Shown: positions 4,462 to 5,123 of the stretch, in pieces
Position numbering within the stretch: the stretch's first letter is position 1
How the letters are laid out: every line of letters starts with the position of its first letter
Position numbers and translations under genes: made by a program
From: an uncultured Leucobacter sp.
GTDB lineage: Bacteria; Actinomycetota; Actinomycetes; Actinomycetales; Microbacteriaceae
DNA length: 5,123 nt
Assembly: GCA_945952575.1 (NCBI GenBank)
Contig: CAMFIY010000227.1
Location: 1 to 5,123 of the forward strand
Reading direction: 5' to 3'
The notes under the pieces: model-generated
The model's input: only the letters and a program-made list of their open reading frames with translations
Told to the model about the DNA's origin: nothing
Databases searched by the model: none

Positions 4462-5123
4462 ATGGCTGTTCGATTCCTGCCCGCATCGGGTGCCGCGCCA
4501 TCAGGTCCGGCACCCGAGCGGAGCGATCTCGCCGAGGTCATCGACCTGCGCAGTCGCCTGATCCGGCGCACCGATCCTGTCGTCGACCAATCGCCCGGAG
4601 TCGAAGCTCCTGCCGAGGATCGGGTCAAGGACCCGATCGCCGAGGTCACCCGGCTCCGCGCGGCGGTCAAAGAGATCGAGTCCGAAGCGCCTGCTGGTTC
4701 CGAGCCGCATGAGGCCGATGTGATCGCCGATCCTTCCGACGCGCGCAGTGCGGCGGAAGACGGAGTGCGGTTGCTCGCGCGGAAGGCGCGATCGCACGGA
4801 GAGCTGCGACGAGAGCTGATCCAGCTCGGTCACGAGGCGAACGAGGTCGAGCGCGTGCTCCTCGAGTTCGAGGGAAGTCTGTACCTCGACGATCTCGGTC
4901 TTGCGCGACTCATCACCGAGGGACTGCGCGAGCGCAAGCGTGCGAGCCGCTCCCAGATACGCATGAAGCTCCGTGAACGCCTGCTCCCCGACGGGGTGAT
5001 CGAAGAAGTGCTCGGCGAGCTCGACGACGATGAAGAGTTCGAGCTGCTTCGCGCGGCTGCGGAGGAGCGGGCGCGACGTCTGTCCGGCCTGGATCGCCAG
5101 ACGGCTGAGCGCCGTCTGCTCGG
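4462..5123 (+). CDS. recX: Regulatory protein RecX (3' end outside window)
   Basis: The frame from the ATG at 4462 stays open to the window end (220 codons) and encodes RecX, which binds RecA filaments and limits their growth and activity. The RecX repeat region begins near residue 98: EDGVRLLARKARSHGELRREL, then VERVLLEFEGSLYLDD, LITEGLRERKRASRSQIRMKL and GVIEEVLGEL, with a second helical unit (DDDEEFELLRAAAEERARRL) running to the edge. Before it lies a poorly conserved extension of about 97 residues, acidic with Pro and Ala, much longer than in E. coli RecX. The start is 10 nt after the recA stop, without a good Shine-Dalgarno, so translation is likely coupled or weak. No other in-frame start is close upstream. 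An internal start nearer the core cannot be excluded. A perfect inverted repeat lies in codons 9–19. Confidence 0.88.
   Translation, partial: MAVRFLPASGAAPSGPAPERSDLAEVIDLRSRLIRRTDPVVDQSPGVEAPAEDRVKDPIAEVTRLRAAVKEIESEAPAGSEPHEADVIADPSDARSAAEDGVRLLARKARSHGELRRELIQLGHEANEVERVLLEFEGSLYLDDLGLARLITEGLRERKRASRSQIRMKLRERLLPDGVIEEVLGELDDDEEFELLRAAAEERARRLSGLDRQTAERRLL
4486..4517 (+). repeat. Inverted repeat in the first codons of recX
   Basis: TCGGGTGCC (4486–4494) and GGCACCCGA (4509–4517) form a perfect 9-bp GC-rich stem with a 14-nt loop, inside recX and 34 nt after the recA stop. No T-run follows. It may reduce recX expression relative to recA by slowing transcription or translation, or protect the recA mRNA 3' end. 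This role is inference. Confidence 0.5.

Noticed and set aside
3288..4670. Long minus-strand open frame opposite recA (460 codons)
   Set aside because: It is the antisense shadow of a high-GC gene; the composition is that of reversed recA codons and it has no recognisable domain.

Overview
The window is chromosomal housekeeping DNA from a high-GC actinobacterium, most likely a member of the Microbacteriaceae such as Microbacterium. This rests on strongly GC-rich third codon positions, on the gene order ftsK–pgsA–cinA–clgR–(DUF3046)–recA–recX, which is typical of Actinobacteria, and on the RecA, ClgR and FtsK sequences. The family-level assignment is inference from remembered protein similarity and was not searched. 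All genes are on the + strand. No mobile element, tRNA, rRNA, CRISPR array or intein is visible, and no stretch longer than 300 bases lacks a gene.

Left part (1–2338): the 3' part of ftsK (chromosome translocase) is followed after 12 nt by pgsA (phosphatidylglycerophosphate synthase). The pgsA stop codon overlaps the GTG start of a stand-alone CinA C-terminal-domain amidase gene. The three look co-transcribed. Middle part (2339–2869): a 157-nt regulatory region leads to clgR, the HTH activator of Clp protease and stress genes. It holds a SigH/SigR-type promoter match (GGAAT-N18-GTT), an AT-rich palindrome, a possible ClgR site and a hairpin just before the ribosome binding site. A strong GC-rich hairpin lies just after clgR.

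Right part (2870–5123): a small DUF3046 gene precedes a 229-nt recA control region. That region has a near-consensus actinobacterial LexA box and, further downstream, a near-perfect match to the LexA-independent RecA-NDp/PafBC promoter motif. recA is complete and intein-free. recX starts 10 nt later and runs off the window end; it has a long N-terminal extension and a perfect inverted repeat in its first codons.

The protein content is ordinary. I do not see a new biological system here. The observations most worth a second look are regulatory: two separate DNA-damage inputs ahead of recA, a disulfide/heat-stress promoter ahead of clgR, and a hairpin at the recA–recX junction.
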